Shown: in pieces, positions 1 through 8,337 of the stretch
Layout of the letters: each line of letters starts with the position of its first letter
Position numbering within the stretch: the first letter of the stretch is position 1
Assembly: GCA_022870705.1 (NCBI GenBank)
Contig: CP072107.1
Location: forward strand, 804,501 to 868,500
Length of the DNA stretch: 64,000 nucleotides
Reading direction: 5' to 3'
From: Oscillospiraceae bacterium CM
GTDB lineage: Bacteria > Bacillota > Clostridia > Oscillospirales > Oscillospiraceae
Made by a program: the position numbers and the translations under genes
Notes under the pieces: model-generated
Told to the model about the DNA's origin: nothing
Databases searched by the model: none
What the model saw: only the letters and a program-made list of their open reading frames with translations

Positions 1-741
1 CTCTTGGAAGACAGGCAAAGCCGGGAAGATCAGCATCAGGCGCTTGAAGCACTTGTGAAAAAAAACGGGCTGGCGCTTGATGTCGCGGGTCTTGAAGAAG
101 GCGGTGTGCTGCACACGTTGAAAACGAGCCGAGATACAGCCGGTGAAGCGGCGATGGCCAAAGCGCTTTTGGGCGAAACGGCCGTACAGGAGCAGGGCGG
201 CAGCGTCACATACAGCGGCCAAAACGGGCAGGCTGTTTTCAATAACGGCGGCGATTTTAATGTGACGTTCCAGGCTGGCGTTGTCCGTGCCGATGCGGGC
301 AAGGCTGTCATTATGATACAAAAACTTCTGAAAACTCTGGATATTGAGACATCTTCTTTAGAAGCTGCGTCGGATGGCGGAAAGGATATTGTGACGGCCG
401 TCTGCGCTTATCAGGGGACGCCGATTGTAAACTGCCGTCTGATTTTCACATTTCAAAACGGCAGTCTTGCGTCACTCAGCGGTAAACGTGTTTACGCGCT
501 TTCAGAGACCGATGAGAAAACAGATATGACAGCCGCGTCAACAGCCGTCACAGTGCTGCTTAACGCTGTCAAGACCGGCCGGGTGACCTGTACGAAAATT
601 TTGGCCGCCCAGCCGCGCTATCTGCTGATTGCCTCTTCGGCCTATGGCGACGCCACCGTCCGCCCGATCTGGCAGCTGACGACGGACACCGGCGTGTATC
701 TCTATGACACGCAGACGGGAAACCTCGAACCGGCCGCCTGA
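1..741 (+). CDS. YycI-like regulatory protein, C-terminal part (5' end outside window)
   Basis: The reading frame is open from the first base, so the N-terminus lies upstream; about 246 residues are visible. The C-terminus (near residues 215-240: RPIWQLTTDTGVYLYDT) resembles the end of YycH/YycI-type proteins, which in Firmicutes are membrane-anchored extracytoplasmic modulators of the WalK (YycG) sensor kinase. The visible part has no membrane segment, which fits the extracellular portion. The following murA, yycJ and rlmH genes match the usual walRK-yycHI-yycJ neighbourhood and support the call. The family assignment rests on the C-terminal look and on context, because the middle of the protein is divergent. 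A TTG codon at position 4 is unlikely to be the true start. Confidence 0.6.
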   Translation, partial: LLEDRQSREDQHQALEALVKKNGLALDVAGLEEGGVLHTLKTSRDTAGEAAMAKALLGETAVQEQGGSVTYSGQNGQAVFNNGGDFNVTFQAGVVRADAGKAVIMIQKLLKTLDIETSSLEAASDGGKDIVTAVCAYQGTPIVNCRLIFTFQNGSLASLSGKRVYALSETDEKTDMTAASTAVTVLLNAVKTGRVTCTKILAAQPRYLLIASSAYGDATVRPIWQLTTDTGVYLYDTQTGNLEPAA

Positions 742-778
742 CGGTCATCCCAGCGCGTATTATTGGCTAATAAGCAGT

Positions 779-849
779 TTTTGTAAAATATTTTGTGCAA
801 TTTTGTAAAATCGTTTAATCTTGCAAAAAAATATTCCATATAGTATAAT
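779..849 (+). promoter_or_regulatory. murA promoter with upstream direct repeats
   Basis: A -35 TTGCAA (821-826) and a perfect -10 TATAAT (844-849) are separated by 17 bases, 68 bases before the murA start. Upstream lie two identical copies of TTTTGTAAAAT (779-789 and 801-811), exactly 22 bases apart, i.e. two helical turns. They could be an UP-like A/T element or a regulator site. The promoter call is good; the role of the repeats is inference. Confidence 0.7.
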
Positions 850-916
850 TGGGCGAAAAAACGTTCATAATCGGGTAATACTGTAAACGAAGATTTATCG
901 TTGAGAGGGTGAGCCT

Positions 917-2215
917 GTGACAAAATACATCATTAACGGCGGGAAACCGCTGAATGGTGAAGTGATCATCAGCGGCGCAAAAAATGCCGCTGTTGCAATT
1001 ATTCCCGCGGCCCTGATGGTCGACGGTGTCTGCCGTATCGAGAACATTCCGCAGATTTCGGATGTGACGATGCTGCTGAACATTTTAAAGCAGATGGGCG
1101 CTGAAATCAGAACGGTCAACAGGCACACGATGGATATCGACTGCACAGGCATCAAAACCCATGAGGCGACATTCGACATGATGCGCCGCATTCGTGCGTC
1201 ATACTATCTGCTGGGGGCGCTTTTGGGCCGGTTCGGCAGGGCGAGCGTTGCCATGCCGGGCGGCTGCAACTTTGGCGGCGTGCGGCCGATTGACCAGCAC
1301 GTCAAGGGTTTTACGGCAATGGGCGCAACGTTTGACGTTAAAAACGGCATTGTCAACGCGGAAACGCCCGGCACACTGACGGGCGCGTCTGTCTATCTTG
1401 ACGTTGTCTCTGTCGGCGCCACGATCAATATCATGCTGGCAGCCGCTTTGGCCGAGGGCAGAACCGTTATTGAAAACGCCGCGCGCGAGCCGCACATCGT
1501 CGATCTGGCTAACTTTTTAAACTCGATGGGGGCCGATGTCCGCGGCGCCGGTACAAACGTCATCAAAATTAAGGGTGTCAAAAGGCTCACGGGCGGCTTT
1601 TACTCCATTATTCCCGATCAGATTGAAGCGGGAACCTACATGGCCGCCGCTGCCGGGGCGGGCGGCTGCGTCACCATCAAAAACGTCATCCCGAAGCACT
1701 TGGAGTGTATTTCCGGCAAGCTGCGTGAAATGGGCGTCGAGGTCACCGACCTTGAAGATGCCGTTGTGATCAGCCGGTCATCCCCACTCTTGAAAACGAA
1801 TATTAAAACGCAGCCGTATCCCGGCTTTCCGACGGATATGCAGCCTCAGATGGCAACCCTCTTGTGTTTGGCCGACGGGACAAGCGTTGTCACGGAAGGC
1901 GTTTGGGATAACCGGTATAAATATGTTGACGAGCTGGCAAAAATGGGCTGCCAGATTCAGGTCAACGGCAGAACGGCCGTTATAGAGGGTGTTGCCGGTA
2001 TGACGGGTGCGCCAGTCAAAGCCAGCGATTTGCGCGCCGGGGCGGCGCTCGTCATCGCGGGCCTGTGCGCCAGCGGCACGACAGAGGTAGAAGGCGTCAG
2101 TTACATTGAGCGCGGCTATGAAGATATTGTTGAAAAGCTCCAGGCACTTGGGGCGGAAATCACCTGTGTCGAGCTGCCGGACGAAGCCGACGTCGGTGAC
2201 CGTGAAGCCGTCTAG
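917..2215 (+). CDS. murA: UDP-N-acetylglucosamine 1-carboxyvinyltransferase MurA
   Basis: This cytoplasmic enzyme transfers enolpyruvate from PEP to UDP-GlcNAc, the first committed step of peptidoglycan synthesis. At 432 residues it has the normal family length. The N-terminal substrate motif SGAKNAA is at residues 19-25. The catalytic cysteine, target of fosfomycin, is Cys117 in PGGCNFGGVRPIDQH, so the enzyme is predicted to be of the fosfomycin-sensitive Cys type. The start is GTG, chosen because GAGAGGGTGA precedes it and the protein begins MTKYIINGGKPLNGEV as in homologues. It has its own promoter at 821-849 and is followed by a strong GC hairpin at 2259-2279, then yycJ. A second MurA paralogue (MurZ) may exist elsewhere, as in many Firmicutes; it cannot be seen here. 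Confidence 0.97.
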   Translation: MTKYIINGGKPLNGEVIISGAKNAAVAIIPAALMVDGVCRIENIPQISDVTMLLNILKQMGAEIRTVNRHTMDIDCTGIKTHEATFDMMRRIRASYYLLGALLGRFGRASVAMPGGCNFGGVRPIDQHVKGFTAMGATFDVKNGIVNAETPGTLTGASVYLDVVSVGATINIMLAAALAEGRTVIENAAREPHIVDLANFLNSMGADVRGAGTNVIKIKGVKRLTGGFYSIIPDQIEAGTYMAAAAGAGGCVTIKNVIPKHLECISGKLREMGVEVTDLEDAVVISRSSPLLKTNIKTQPYPGFPTDMQPQMATLLCLADGTSVVTEGVWDNRYKYVDELAKMGCQIQVNGRTAVIEGVAGMTGAPVKASDLRAGAALVIAGLCASGTTEVEGVSYIERGYEDIVEKLQALGAEITCVELPDEADVGDREAV

Positions 2216-2258
2216 CGCAAATGGCCGCTGAATGACGGAACAGCCTTAAATATGTTCA

Positions 2259-2279
2259 GGCGGGGGTATCGCCCCCGCC
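2259..2279 (+). other. GC-rich hairpin after murA
   Basis: GGCGGGGG and CCCCCGCC form a perfect 8-bp stem with a 5-base loop. No U-tract follows, so it is not a canonical intrinsic terminator. It may stabilise the murA 3' end or slow polymerase before yycJ. Confidence 0.5.
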
Positions 2280-2314
2280 GCTTAGATTATTAACGGTTTT
2301 TGAGGTGATACAAC

Positions 2315-3100
2315 TTGACGGTCTGCACACTGGCCAGCTCGTCGTCCGGTAACTGCACGCTTGTCTCACACGGCGGGGTGCATGTGCTTATCGACATTGG
2401 CATATCGCTGCGGCGCATCACCGCAGCACTCAAGCAACTCGGACTGACGCCCGGCGACTTGTCGGGCGTTTTGCTGACGCATGAGCATGCCGACCATATC
2501 AGCGGCCTGGGGATGCTTGTCAAACACCATCAAACGCGGTTTTATGCGTCAAACGGCGTGGCACAGGCGCTTTGTGAAATTGTCCCCGGCGCATCAAGCT
2601 GCCTTGTGCCATTTATCGCCGGGACAGAGTTTTCGCTGGGCGACCTGCTCGTAACAAGTTTTGTCACCCCGCACGACACGCCGGAAAGCGTCGGCTACCG
2701 GATTGACTCCGGCCGCTCAACGCTGGCGTTCGTCACAGACATCGGCTGTGTGACACAGCCGATATTAAACGCGGTGCTCGGTGCCGACGTTGCCGTTATC
2801 GAAGCCAACCACGATGTTAACATGCTTAAAAACGGCGCGTATCCGCCGTATTTGAAACGGCGCATTTTGTCCGAGCGCGGCCATCTCTCCAATGCCGACA
2901 GCGGGCTTTTTGCCCAGAGGCTTGCTAAATCGGGCACGAGAAAGCTGATTCTGGCACACTTGAGCCGCGAAAACAACACCCCGCATCTGGCCCTTGAGAC
3001 GGTCGGCACAGCCCTTATGGCGGCCGGTGCGTCCGTCGGCGGAGACGTGCTGCTGGAGGCGGCCCCAGCCGACCAGCCGGGCAGGATTTACATAGTATAG
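2315..3100 (+). CDS. walJ: MBL-fold metallohydrolase WalJ/YycJ
   Basis: A 261-residue metallo-beta-lactamase-fold hydrolase. The metal-binding motif THEHADH is at residues 55-61, and further metal ligands are likely at PHD (about 126-128) and in the C-terminal AHLS region. In B. subtilis and Staphylococcus, YycJ/WalJ is encoded in the walRK locus and has nuclease-related activity linked to coordination of cell division with DNA replication. The start is TTG, preceded by GAGGTGATACAAC, which fits the anti-SD. Position between murA and rlmH supports the assignment. The exact substrate is not shown by the sequence. Confidence 0.88.
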   Translation: MTVCTLASSSSGNCTLVSHGGVHVLIDIGISLRRITAALKQLGLTPGDLSGVLLTHEHADHISGLGMLVKHHQTRFYASNGVAQALCEIVPGASSCLVPFIAGTEFSLGDLLVTSFVTPHDTPESVGYRIDSGRSTLAFVTDIGCVTQPILNAVLGADVAVIEANHDVNMLKNGAYPPYLKRRILSERGHLSNADSGLFAQRLAKSGTRKLILAHLSRENNTPHLALETVGTALMAAGASVGGDVLLEAAPADQPGRIYIV

Positions 3101-3112
3101 CCGGAGACAAAA

Positions 3113-3595
3113 ATGATTCACATCAGGCTCATCTGCGTCGGAAAACTTAAGGAAAAGTTTTATATTGACGCTGTCAGCGAATACGAAAAGCGCCTGTCTG
3201 CTTACTGTCGCCTTGAGACGGTGGCGCTTTTAGAGGCGCGCCTGCCCGACAGGCCGTCCGAAGCAGAGGTTGAAGCGGCGCTGCGCGCGGAAGCCGAGGG
3301 TATCCTGTCAAAGCTGTGGAAGGGTGCCGCTGTCGTGGCGCTGTGCATCGAGGGCGCAGAGCAGGACAGCGGGGACGTTGCCCGGCTTTTGGACAAATAC
3401 GCAAGCAGCGGCGTTTCGCGCCTGTGTTTTGTGATCGGCGGCTCAAACGGCCTGCATGCATCGGTCAAAGCGCGTGCGGATATTAAACTTTCCATGTCGC
3501 GTATGACATTTCCGCATCATCTTGCGCGCGTCATGCTGCTCGAGCAGCTCTACCGCGGCTTTAAAATCCTCGAGGGCGGTGCGTACCACAAATAG
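3113..3595 (+). CDS. rlmH: 23S rRNA (pseudouridine-1915-N3)-methyltransferase RlmH
   Basis: A SPOUT-class methyltransferase that uses S-adenosylmethionine to methylate pseudouridine 1915 in helix 69 of 23S rRNA. The 160-residue length is typical. Hallmarks are the SAM-binding loop FVIGGSNGL (about 107-114), FPHHLARVMLLEQLYR (133-148) and the C-terminal GGAYHK, which carries the conserved Tyr-His. The gene starts 12 bases after walJ, with GGAGA ahead of the ATG, so the two are probably co-transcribed. rlmH frequently closes the walRK cluster in Firmicutes. Confidence 0.95.
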   Translation: MIHIRLICVGKLKEKFYIDAVSEYEKRLSAYCRLETVALLEARLPDRPSEAEVEAALRAEAEGILSKLWKGAAVVALCIEGAEQDSGDVARLLDKYASSGVSRLCFVIGGSNGLHASVKARADIKLSMSRMTFPHHLARVMLLEQLYRGFKILEGGAYHK

Positions 3596-3635
3596 GTCAT
3601 AAAACTGACATTAAAATTATTTTGGAGGGAATATA

Positions 3636-4016
3636 ATGAATCCGTTCAGTCATGTTGATTTAAGGCTTGACAGCTTTGAAAAAGCACTGCCGTTTTATGA
3701 AGCACTCCTTCCACAACTTGGTTTCACACGTCGCTTTGACTCGCCTCTTTGGCGTGTGTTCGCGGCCGACGGCGAGCTGCCTCAAGCGGCTTATATCGCA
3801 TTAACGGAGGATCCTTCTCATAAACCGAACAGTAATTTAATCGGATTTTGGGCGAAAAGTCAGGACGAAGTTGACCGGCTTGCAGGGATTGTGGACGAAG
3901 CCGGCGGAAAAATTAAAGAAGGCCCGAAGCTCTTTCCCATCAGCCCGACATATTACGCCGTGTTTTTTGAAGACCCATGCGGTAACGCCTTTGAAATTGT
4001 CCACCGGCTCAACTGA
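3636..4016 (+). CDS. VOC (glyoxalase/bleomycin-resistance-like) family protein
   Basis: 126 residues with the vicinal-oxygen-chelate fold pattern: N-terminal FSHVDLRLDSFEKALPFYEALLP, then a beta-rich second half ending in DPCGNAFEIVHRLN, where the DPxGNxxE motif supplies a metal-ligand glutamate. VOC proteins include glyoxalase I, dioxygenases and drug-binding proteins; the sequence does not tell which. The ATG has TTGGAGGGA upstream. Its neighbour is an SRPBCC protein, a common pairing of small-molecule-binding proteins. Confidence 0.85.
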   Translation: MNPFSHVDLRLDSFEKALPFYEALLPQLGFTRRFDSPLWRVFAADGELPQAAYIALTEDPSHKPNSNLIGFWAKSQDEVDRLAGIVDEAGGKIKEGPKLFPISPTYYAVFFEDPCGNAFEIVHRLN

Positions 4017-4055
4017 GTGCGGCAATAATAATGTGCCTTGAGATGGAGGTCAAAA

Positions 4056-4466
4056 ATGACGGGTAAAACAAAAGCAGCCGGTTATGAAATTGGTTTGCGG
4101 AAAACCTTCCCTGTGGACAGCGTTGCTGTTTGGGCACTTCTCATGTCCGCCGACGCTGTTGCCCTCTGGCTGGGGCGCGCGTCGGACTTGACAATTGAAG
4201 AAGGGAAGACGTATCGGCTCGAGAACGGGGCAACGGGCGAGTTCCGCGTTGTCAGGCCGGGCTCGCACGTGCGCTTGGCGTATAAAACGGCTGACGCGGA
4301 AGCGGCGTCAACCATTCAGCTTCGTGTCATCGCCAAGGAGAACGGTAAAGCAACCGTCAGCTTTCATCAAGAGAAACTCGACAGCGCCGAGGCACGCGCC
4401 CATGCCGCCGAGCACTGGTCGCGCGTCATGAAGCAGCTTGAGAACTTACTCGCCGCGCAGGCCTAA
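4056..4466 (+). CDS. SRPBCC/AHSA1-like domain protein
   Basis: 136 residues from an ATG with GGAGG seven bases upstream; a TTG at 4038 is in frame but precedes that site and is rejected. The sequence resembles activator of Hsp90 ATPase homologue 1-like START-fold proteins: an N-terminal strand ending in RKTFPVDSVAVWALL, a central LENGATGEFRVVRPGSHVRLAYK, and a long C-terminal helix HAAEHWSRVMKQLENLL. Such proteins bind hydrophobic ligands; bacterial functions are mostly unknown. It sits 39 bases after the VOC gene. Confidence 0.72.
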   Translation: MTGKTKAAGYEIGLRKTFPVDSVAVWALLMSADAVALWLGRASDLTIEEGKTYRLENGATGEFRVVRPGSHVRLAYKTADAEAASTIQLRVIAKENGKATVSFHQEKLDSAEARAHAAEHWSRVMKQLENLLAAQA

Positions 4467-4507
4467 TGGCGCAATTGACTTATGTGTCTGAATCATCGGA
4501 GGTTTTT

Positions 4508-4846
4508 ATGGATTTATTGGGGTTTGGCAAAAAGAAAAAAATAACGGATATCTGGCCGAAGGATGACAAGGGGGAAATGATTGCCCCGGCGTTTTTGATG
4601 CATGCCGGCGGCAGCCCTGTGGATACAGAAGTGACGCTCAGTCTTTTGGAGGCGTATGGCATACCGGCCATCTGCCAATACCCCAACAACGGCGAGTTCG
4701 GTAAGCTGATCATCGGCCACGCCGCAGGCGGCGTCGATATTTTTGTGCCCGAAACGCTGTTGGAAGACGCACAGAACATTTTAAGCGCCGACGTCGTTGA
4801 TGAAAACGACGTGACGGATAAAAACGATAACGACAAGGATGCGTAA
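4508..4846 (+). CDS. DUF2007-like putative signal-transducing protein
   Basis: 112 residues from the ATG at 4508, which has TCGGAGGTTTTT before it; an earlier in-frame ATG at 4466 lacks a good site. The core (about residues 30-92) has the beta-alpha-beta pattern of DUF2007: MHAGGSPVDTEVTLSLLEAYGIPA, then FVPETLLEDAQNIL. The C-terminal tail is acidic, Asp/Asn-rich and likely disordered. No catalytic motif is visible and function is unknown. The next gene starts one base after the stop, which suggests co-expression with the phosphohexomutase. Confidence 0.65.
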   Translation: MDLLGFGKKKKITDIWPKDDKGEMIAPAFLMHAGGSPVDTEVTLSLLEAYGIPAICQYPNNGEFGKLIIGHAAGGVDIFVPETLLEDAQNILSADVVDENDVTDKNDNDKDA

Positions 4847-4847
4847 A

Positions 4848-6575
4848 ATGGGGTATTTGGACGAGTATGTGAAATGGCTTCATAGCCCGGCGCTGACAGA
4901 TGCCGAGCGCACGGAGCTTCGCGGCTATTCGGGCATAGATAAGGAGATTGAAAGCCGTTTTTTCAGCCAGCTGTCGTTCGGTACGGCCGGGCTCCGCGGC
5001 GTGATGGGCATCGGGCTGTACCGCATGAACCGATATGTCATCCGCCACGCCACACAGGCCTTTGCGGAAGTGATTTTAGAAGAAGGCGGCCAATCAGAAA
5101 ATGGCGGCGTTGCCGTCTGCTATGACTGCCGCAACAACAGCCGCACTTATGCCGTGGAGGCCGCCTGCGTCATGGTGGCAAACGGTATTCCGGTTAAAAT
5201 TTTTGAGTCACTGCGCCCGACGCCGGAGCTCTCCTTTGCTGTCCGCCACTACGGCCTGACGGCGGGCATCAACGTCACCGCCAGCCATAACCCTAAGGAA
5301 TACAACGGCTATAAGGTCTATTGGGCTGACGGCGCCCAGCTGCCGCCGCACCACGCCGACGCCATCGCCGCAAAAATGGCGGCGTTGGATGTTTTTGCGT
5401 CGGTTAAAACGATGGATTACGATGAAGCTGTATCTCAAGGCCTGATCACCGTCATGGGTGACGAGACGGACGAGCTTTTTTTGAAAAACGTGATGGCGCA
5501 GGCAAACGACCCTGACGCCGTAAAAAAAGTTGCCGACACGTTTAAAATGGTCTACACGCCGTTTCACGGGACAGGATACCGCCTCGTACCGGAAGCGCTC
5601 CGGCGTCTCGGCATCAAAAACCTCATCTGCGTCCCGGAGCAGATGGAGCCGGACGGTAATTTTCCGACGGTGCAGTCGCCCAATCCCGAAAACGCCGAGG
5701 GCTTTCATCTGGCTGTGGCGCTTGCCAAGGACAACGGGGCAGACTTCATCCTCGGCACGGACCCGGACGCCGACCGCGTCGGCATTATGGTGCGGGACGA
5801 CCATGGAGATTTCGTGACGATTTCAGGCAATCAAACAGGCGTTTTACTGCTCGATTACCTGATCGGGGCTAAGAAGCGAGCGGGCACGATGCCGAGTAAG
5901 CCCGTTGTGCTCAAGACGATCGTGACGACCGAGATGGCGCGGCGCGTCTGTCAATCAAACGGCGTTGAGTGCTTTGACACGTTTACCGGCTTTAAATTTA
6001 TGGCCGAGCGCAAAAACGAGCTGGAAGCGACCGGCGCAGGGCACGTTATTTTCTCTTATGAGGAGTCTTACGGCTATATGATCGGCGATTTTGTGCGCGA
6101 TAAGGACGCCGTCACAGCCTCGCTCCTTTTGACTGAAATGGCGGCATGGTACGCCGGGCAAAATATGACGCTTTATGACGCGCTTGGGGCGCTGTACCGC
6201 CAATATGGCTATTACAGCGAAAAAACACTGAATCTCATGATGCCCGGTATGGAGGGCCTCGCCGCAATGCAATCGCTCATGGCGCGCCTGCGTCAATCGC
6301 CGCCGTCGGCCATAGCAGGCATACCCGTTTCTGCCGTCAAGGATTACGACACAGGCGTCTCGTTAGATTTGAAAACCGGTAAAAAAACGCCGATGGCGCT
6401 CAAGGGGTCTAATGTGCTCCGCTTCGAGACGGCGGACGGTACCGTCATTCTCATCCGGCCGTCCGGCACAGAGCCGAAGGTTAAGGTTTACGTGATGGCC
6501 ACCGGCAAAGACAGGGAAGATTGTAGCGAAAAAATCGCCAAATACGCCATCTGGGCGGAAACGCTGAAAAACTGA
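4848..6575 (+). CDS. pgcA: Phospho-sugar mutase (PgcA-type alpha-D-phosphohexomutase)
   Basis: 575 residues, the length of Firmicute PgcA/phosphoglucomutase 2. It interconverts glucose-1-phosphate and glucose-6-phosphate, or a related sugar, via a phosphoserine enzyme. Motifs appear in order: active-site TASHNP at 144-149 (Ser146), metal loop DPDADR at 305-310, sugar-binding EESYGY, and phosphate-binding RPSGTEPK near the C-terminus. The ATG at 4848 is preferred over the in-frame ATG at 4839 because AAGGA (4835-4839) is eight bases before it. In B. subtilis PgcA feeds UDP-glucose for wall polymers and glycolipid. Exact substrate preference is unproven. It is followed by an inverted-repeat terminator. 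Confidence 0.9.
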   Translation: MGYLDEYVKWLHSPALTDAERTELRGYSGIDKEIESRFFSQLSFGTAGLRGVMGIGLYRMNRYVIRHATQAFAEVILEEGGQSENGGVAVCYDCRNNSRTYAVEAACVMVANGIPVKIFESLRPTPELSFAVRHYGLTAGINVTASHNPKEYNGYKVYWADGAQLPPHHADAIAAKMAALDVFASVKTMDYDEAVSQGLITVMGDETDELFLKNVMAQANDPDAVKKVADTFKMVYTPFHGTGYRLVPEALRRLGIKNLICVPEQMEPDGNFPTVQSPNPENAEGFHLAVALAKDNGADFILGTDPDADRVGIMVRDDHGDFVTISGNQTGVLLLDYLIGAKKRAGTMPSKPVVLKTIVTTEMARRVCQSNGVECFDTFTGFKFMAERKNELEATGAGHVIFSYEESYGYMIGDFVRDKDAVTASLLLTEMAAWYAGQNMTLYDALGALYRQYGYYSEKTLNLMMPGMEGLAAMQSLMARLRQSPPSAIAGIPVSAVKDYDTGVSLDLKTGKKTPMALKGSNVLRFETADGTVILIRPSGTEPKVKVYVMATGKDREDCSEKIAKYAIWAETLKN

Positions 6576-6618
6576 TTCGATGACCGGCGGGGCATATCGC
6601 TTATCTGCCCAATAAAAT

Positions 6619-6690
6619 AAAAAGATTCTTCGGGGCGGCAGCCCCTCAGAATGACGTGTCATTCTGAGCCATATGGCGAAGAATCTTTTT
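6619..6690. repeat. Composite inverted-repeat element acting as bidirectional terminator
   Basis: Perfect 14-bp outer arms AAAAAGATTCTTCG (6619-6632) and CGAAGAATCTTTTT (6677-6690) enclose a GGGGC-ggca-GCCCC hairpin (6632-6645) and an 11-bp perfect palindrome CTCAGAATGAC/GTCATTCTGAG (6645-6668). A-rich and T-rich flanks make it a plausible terminator on both strands, between the convergent mutase and DUF4097 genes. The text CATTCTGAG...CGAAGAATC matches a short repeat seen in many Clostridia genomes; that resemblance is from memory. Confidence 0.75.
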
Positions 6691-6711
6691 CAGTTTAAGA
6701 AGCTGTTGCTC

Positions 6712-7671
6712 TTACGCCGCCTTCAGGCGAATGTCGCCGCTGACGGTTTTAAAGGTGTACGGCGCGTTGTCAGACGTCCTGACAGGGATATCGCTGGAAA
6801 AATCGCCGGACGTACTGTCGTAGGAAACGGTGAGGTCGGCCCCTGCGGGTATTTTCACGGTGATCTCGCCGGAGGTGGACGCGCAGGACACGGTGGCGGG
6901 ATTGACGCTGCTGAACACAGTCATATCGCCGGAGACGCTGTGTGTTTCAACAGACTGGAAACTGCCGGAAAGCTGCCCGTTGCCCGAGGTTGTCGTAGCG
7001 CTGAGGGCGCCGGCTGTAACGGAGTCGAGGCGCATATCGCCGGAGACAGTGTTGAGCGTGAGGGCAGAAGTTGTCATGCTTGTCACGGCGATTTCACCCG
7101 AGACGGACCGGATCTCTGCTGATCCGGCATTGAGGTCGTGGACGACGGTGTTGCCGGAGGTCTCTGTTATCTTGAGTGTCGCAGCGGTCAGGCTCTCCAT
7201 CTCGAGCTCTGCGGACGTGGCGCTGACGGTCAGGTAATTGATTTTATCTGCCAGGGACGACGGGACGAAGAGCTCCAGCTTCTTTGTTGGCAGGTTGACG
7301 ACAGGGCCTGGGGCGTTATACTGGACTTCGAGTGTCGTTCCGTTGATGGTGTAGGTGAGCTTTTCGCTGTCTTTGATGGCGCGTTTGGCATACTCCGTTA
7401 GCTTAATGTCGGTGCCGTCATAGGGTTTTATGACGACAACACCGGCCGTCCAGCTCACATTGAGGCTGTCGACGCCGCCCGTTGGGACGGTATACGTCCC
7501 CGCCTCGCTGTAGGGGCCGGACAATTCCTCAATCCCGCCGATCGAAAAATCAAACTTGAAACCGGTGCCGATGCCGAACAGATTACCTGTGACAAACCAA
7601 ATGGCAAGCCCTGTTAAAACGGCGGCCGTTATGAGCCAGCAGATGATCGTAATAATTTTTCTTCTATTCAC
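6712..7671 (-). CDS. DUF4097-family beta-strand repeat membrane-anchored protein
   Basis: 319 residues from a GTG preceded by GAGGTGAT; in-frame ATG/GTG codons at 7677-7680 fall inside that site. The N-terminus MNRRK followed by about 20 hydrophobic residues is a membrane anchor or signal anchor. The remainder is almost wholly beta-strand with repeated VSGD/SGE turns (SVSGEIAVTSM, TVSGDMRLDS, SVSGDMTVFSS, TSGDFSSDIP, TVSGDIRL), typical of DUF4097 stacked-strand domains. These proteins are associated with envelope stress (for example B. subtilis YvlB). The gene is the last of a padR-DUF1700-DUF4097 operon. Molecular function is unknown; the region is predicted extracytoplasmic. Confidence 0.85.
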   Translation of the reverse strand: MNRRKIITIICWLITAAVLTGLAIWFVTGNLFGIGTGFKFDFSIGGIEELSGPYSEAGTYTVPTGGVDSLNVSWTAGVVVIKPYDGTDIKLTEYAKRAIKDSEKLTYTINGTTLEVQYNAPGPVVNLPTKKLELFVPSSLADKINYLTVSATSAELEMESLTAATLKITETSGNTVVHDLNAGSAEIRSVSGEIAVTSMTTSALTLNTVSGDMRLDSVTAGALSATTTSGNGQLSGSFQSVETHSVSGDMTVFSSVNPATVSCASTSGEITVKIPAGADLTVSYDSTSGDFSSDIPVRTSDNAPYTFKTVSGDIRLKAA

Positions 7672-7681
7672 AGTCATCACC

Positions 7682-8335
7682 TCATTTTTTCATCATGAAG
7701 CCGACATTGAGAAGCGATTGCACGGCCCCACCGATAATGAAAATGACCCAGGTGATGTACCACGCGCCTGTTAAAAAGCTGATGATAAAGTACAGCGCGA
7801 CAATGAGAGACCAGACGGCGCCGGAGACGGCGTCACGCAGGGCCTTTTTATCTCGTGTGTCAGACTGCCACTGCCGGAATTCTTCAACTACGGTATCTTC
7901 TTCTTTGATATACTTCGGTTTCGACATGTGGCTGAAAACTAGAAGCCCTGTCGCGCCGGCAATCAGAAGGAACATGACGACGAGACCAATCAGATAGAGT
8001 GACGGAGCGACAACGCTCAGGACAATGAGCGGGACGACGCTAAGGATGTATAGCATCACGGCAATTGCCGTGAACATCGCCGTCTTTTGGCGCTGTGCGT
8101 TTTGATCCTCCGGGTTAACGGTATCCCGCTCCAGGTCCTTCATGAGACCGCTGATGTCGCCGATGCCCGCAATAGCGATGTTATAGGCGGCCTCCGGCGT
8201 CTTGCCCTCTGAGAGCAGGTCGTTGTATTTCTCCGTGAGGTTTTGAATCATTTCTTCTTTGAGTTCAACGGCCTTGCGCGTCGGGGCGGTGTTCTGGAAC
8301 AGACCGTCAATGTATCGGCGAATTTTGTCTTCCAT
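7682..8335 (-). CDS. Permease-prefix (DUF1700-like) membrane protein
   Basis: 217 residues. The N-terminal part (1-75) is a soluble helical domain (MEDKIRRYIDGLFQNTAPTR, then EEAAYNIAIAGIGDI-like pattern at TPEAAYNIAIAGIGDI) as in permease prefix domain 1/DUF1700. It is followed by about four hydrophobic segments in two pairs (about 84-128 and 165-210). The start at 8335 is supported by GGGAGG ten bases upstream, overlapping the end of padR. In Firmicutes this type is co-encoded with PadR regulators and DUF4097 proteins, as here. It may transmit or anchor an envelope-stress response; the mechanism is not visible. Confidence 0.8.
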   Translation of the reverse strand: MEDKIRRYIDGLFQNTAPTRKAVELKEEMIQNLTEKYNDLLSEGKTPEAAYNIAIAGIGDISGLMKDLERDTVNPEDQNAQRQKTAMFTAIAVMLYILSVVPLIVLSVVAPSLYLIGLVVMFLLIAGATGLLVFSHMSKPKYIKEEDTVVEEFRQWQSDTRDKKALRDAVSGAVWSLIVALYFIISFLTGAWYITWVIFIIGGAVQSLLNVGFMMKK

Positions 8336-8337
8336 AT

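Noticed and set aside
2259-2279. Terminator after murA
   Set aside because: A strong hairpin, but no U-tract follows, so I kept it only as a hairpin.
6673-7122. 149-codon plus-strand frame across the DUF4097 gene
   Set aside because: Composition is glycine/valine-rich without a family pattern, and it opposes a gene with clear beta-repeat structure, start site and operon context.
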